Shown piece after piece: positions 63,389-64,000 of a DNA stretch of 64,000 nt. The stretch is from assembly GCF_001687105.1 (NCBI RefSeq), contig NZ_CP014595.1, positions 124,001 through 188,000 on the forward strand, read 5' to 3'. Source of the DNA: Salipiger sp. CCB-MM3. Its GTDB lineage: Bacteria; Pseudomonadota; Alphaproteobacteria; Rhodobacterales; Rhodobacteraceae. Position numbers and translations under genes: made by a program. Position 1 is the first letter of the stretch. Each line of letters starts with the position of its first letter. Below the pieces are notes generated by a model. The model had not been told where the DNA came from. It saw only the letters and a program-made list of their open reading frames with translations, and made no database searches.

Positions 63389-64000
63389 TTGGAGATCACC
63401 CAGTTGCTTCCGGAATTCGGGGGCCTCATCTGGACGCTTCTGGCGTTTGTCATCGCGCTTTCGGTGATCGTCGCGATCCATGAATACGGCCACTACATCG
63501 TCGGACGCTGGTCTGGGATCCATGCCGATGTCTTCTCGCTTGGCTTCGGGCCGGTGCTGCTGAGCCGCGTCGACAAACGCGGCACGCGCTGGCAACTCGC
63601 GGCGCTGCCCTTTGGCGGCTATGTGAAGTTCAAGGGCGACTCCAACGCCGCCAGCGGCACCTCTGACGAAGAGGTGATGCGCCAGATGACCGCCGAAGAG
63701 CGCCGCCAGACCATGACCGGCGCGCCGCTCTGGGCCCGCGCGGCCACCGTCGCGGCGGGGCCGGTGTTCAACTTCGCGCTGACCATTCTGCTTTTCACCG
63801 GCATCTTCATGTTCCAAGGCAAGGTGGCCGAGCCGCTGACCGTGGGCGAGCTGCGTGCCACGCCCAGCGTGCAGGAGCTGCAGGTCGGCGACGTGCTGCT
63901 TGGGATCGAGGGCACGCCCACGCCGTCCTTTGACGATGCCGAAGGCTTCGAGGCGTTCCTTGAAGATCTGCCACAGCAGAACACGCTCACCTATGACGTC
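63389..64000 (+). CDS. rseP: RIP metalloprotease RseP (site-2 protease), 5' part
   Basis: The gene runs off the window; 204 residues are visible. The zinc-binding HEYGH motif lies in the first membrane helix (ALSVIVAIHEYGHYIVG), followed by GFGPVLLSR, LPFGGYVKFKGD and a second membrane segment before a PDZ domain (TVGELRATPSVQELQVGD). The frame has a stop at 63368-63370 and no ATG or GTG before the motif. TTG at 63389, with GAAAGGG about 9 bases upstream, is the best start; TTG 63404 is an alternative. RseP cleaves membrane anti-sigma factors. Confidence 0.9.
   Translation, partial: MEITQLLPEFGGLIWTLLAFVIALSVIVAIHEYGHYIVGRWSGIHADVFSLGFGPVLLSRVDKRGTRWQLAALPFGGYVKFKGDSNAASGTSDEEVMRQMTAEERRQTMTGAPLWARAATVAAGPVFNFALTILLFTGIFMFQGKVAEPLTVGELRATPSVQELQVGDVLLGIEGTPTPSFDDAEGFEAFLEDLPQQNTLTYDV

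Overview
The window is a gene-dense, high-GC stretch of chromosome from an alphaproteobacterium, most likely a marine member of the Rhodobacteraceae/Roseobacter group. Support comes from the frr-uppS-cdsA-dxr-rseP order, a GTTC-N7-GTTC (alphaproteobacterial) SOS box before uvrA, an agl-type alpha-glucoside transport locus, a TRAP transporter, a eukaryotic-type NADP isocitrate dehydrogenase and a form II cox (coxS-coxL-coxM) cluster. No genus can be named from the sequence alone. I saw no rRNA, tRNA, CRISPR array, prophage or insertion sequence.

Layout. 1-3.7 kb: the end of a coiled-coil protein gene, zapA, eno and an MscS channel. 3.7-27.8 kb: a carbohydrate block. A leftward run (aglR-bgl-glk-glgP-glgB-glgC-glgA-glgX-malQ-pgm, then a DMT transporter) diverges from the rightward aglE-aglF-aglG-aglA-aglK operon. 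Imported alpha-glucosides can be hydrolysed by AglA, glucose phosphorylated by Glk, converted to glucose-1-phosphate by Pgm, stored as glycogen by GlgC/GlgA/GlgB and recovered by GlgP/GlgX/MalQ. Paired LacI-type operators sit in the divergent promoter region. 27.9-31.4 kb: SOS-regulated uvrA and a small secreted protein. 31.5-33.8 kb: an ECHDC3-like crotonase, a thioesterase and an Ldh-family dehydrogenase. 34.1-38.7 kb: coxG-coxS-coxL-coxM, whose CoxL has the form II active-site signature. 38.7-46.4 kb: cobQ, a YitT protein, icd, a small membrane protein coupled to a chemoreceptor, a Bcr/CflA-type exporter and a FrnE-like oxidoreductase. 46.6-49.7 kb: a valine-catabolism operon (acyl-CoA dehydrogenase, 3-hydroxyisobutyryl-CoA hydrolase, mmsB). 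49.9-54.6 kb: a GT4 glycosyltransferase and a TRAP transporter. 55-58.2 kb: purM-purN, a tiny membrane protein and rnd. 58.3-64 kb: two lipoproteins, sufE, then frr-uppS-cdsA-dxr-rseP (rseP starts at TTG and runs off the end).

The most striking structure outside genes is a family of 25-bp intergenic elements: eleven copies that align without gaps and fall into four subtypes with linked sequence changes. Some are joined to a second, GC-rich hairpin element. A separate pair of tandem perfect palindromes decorates the agl operon (between aglE and aglF, and after aglK).
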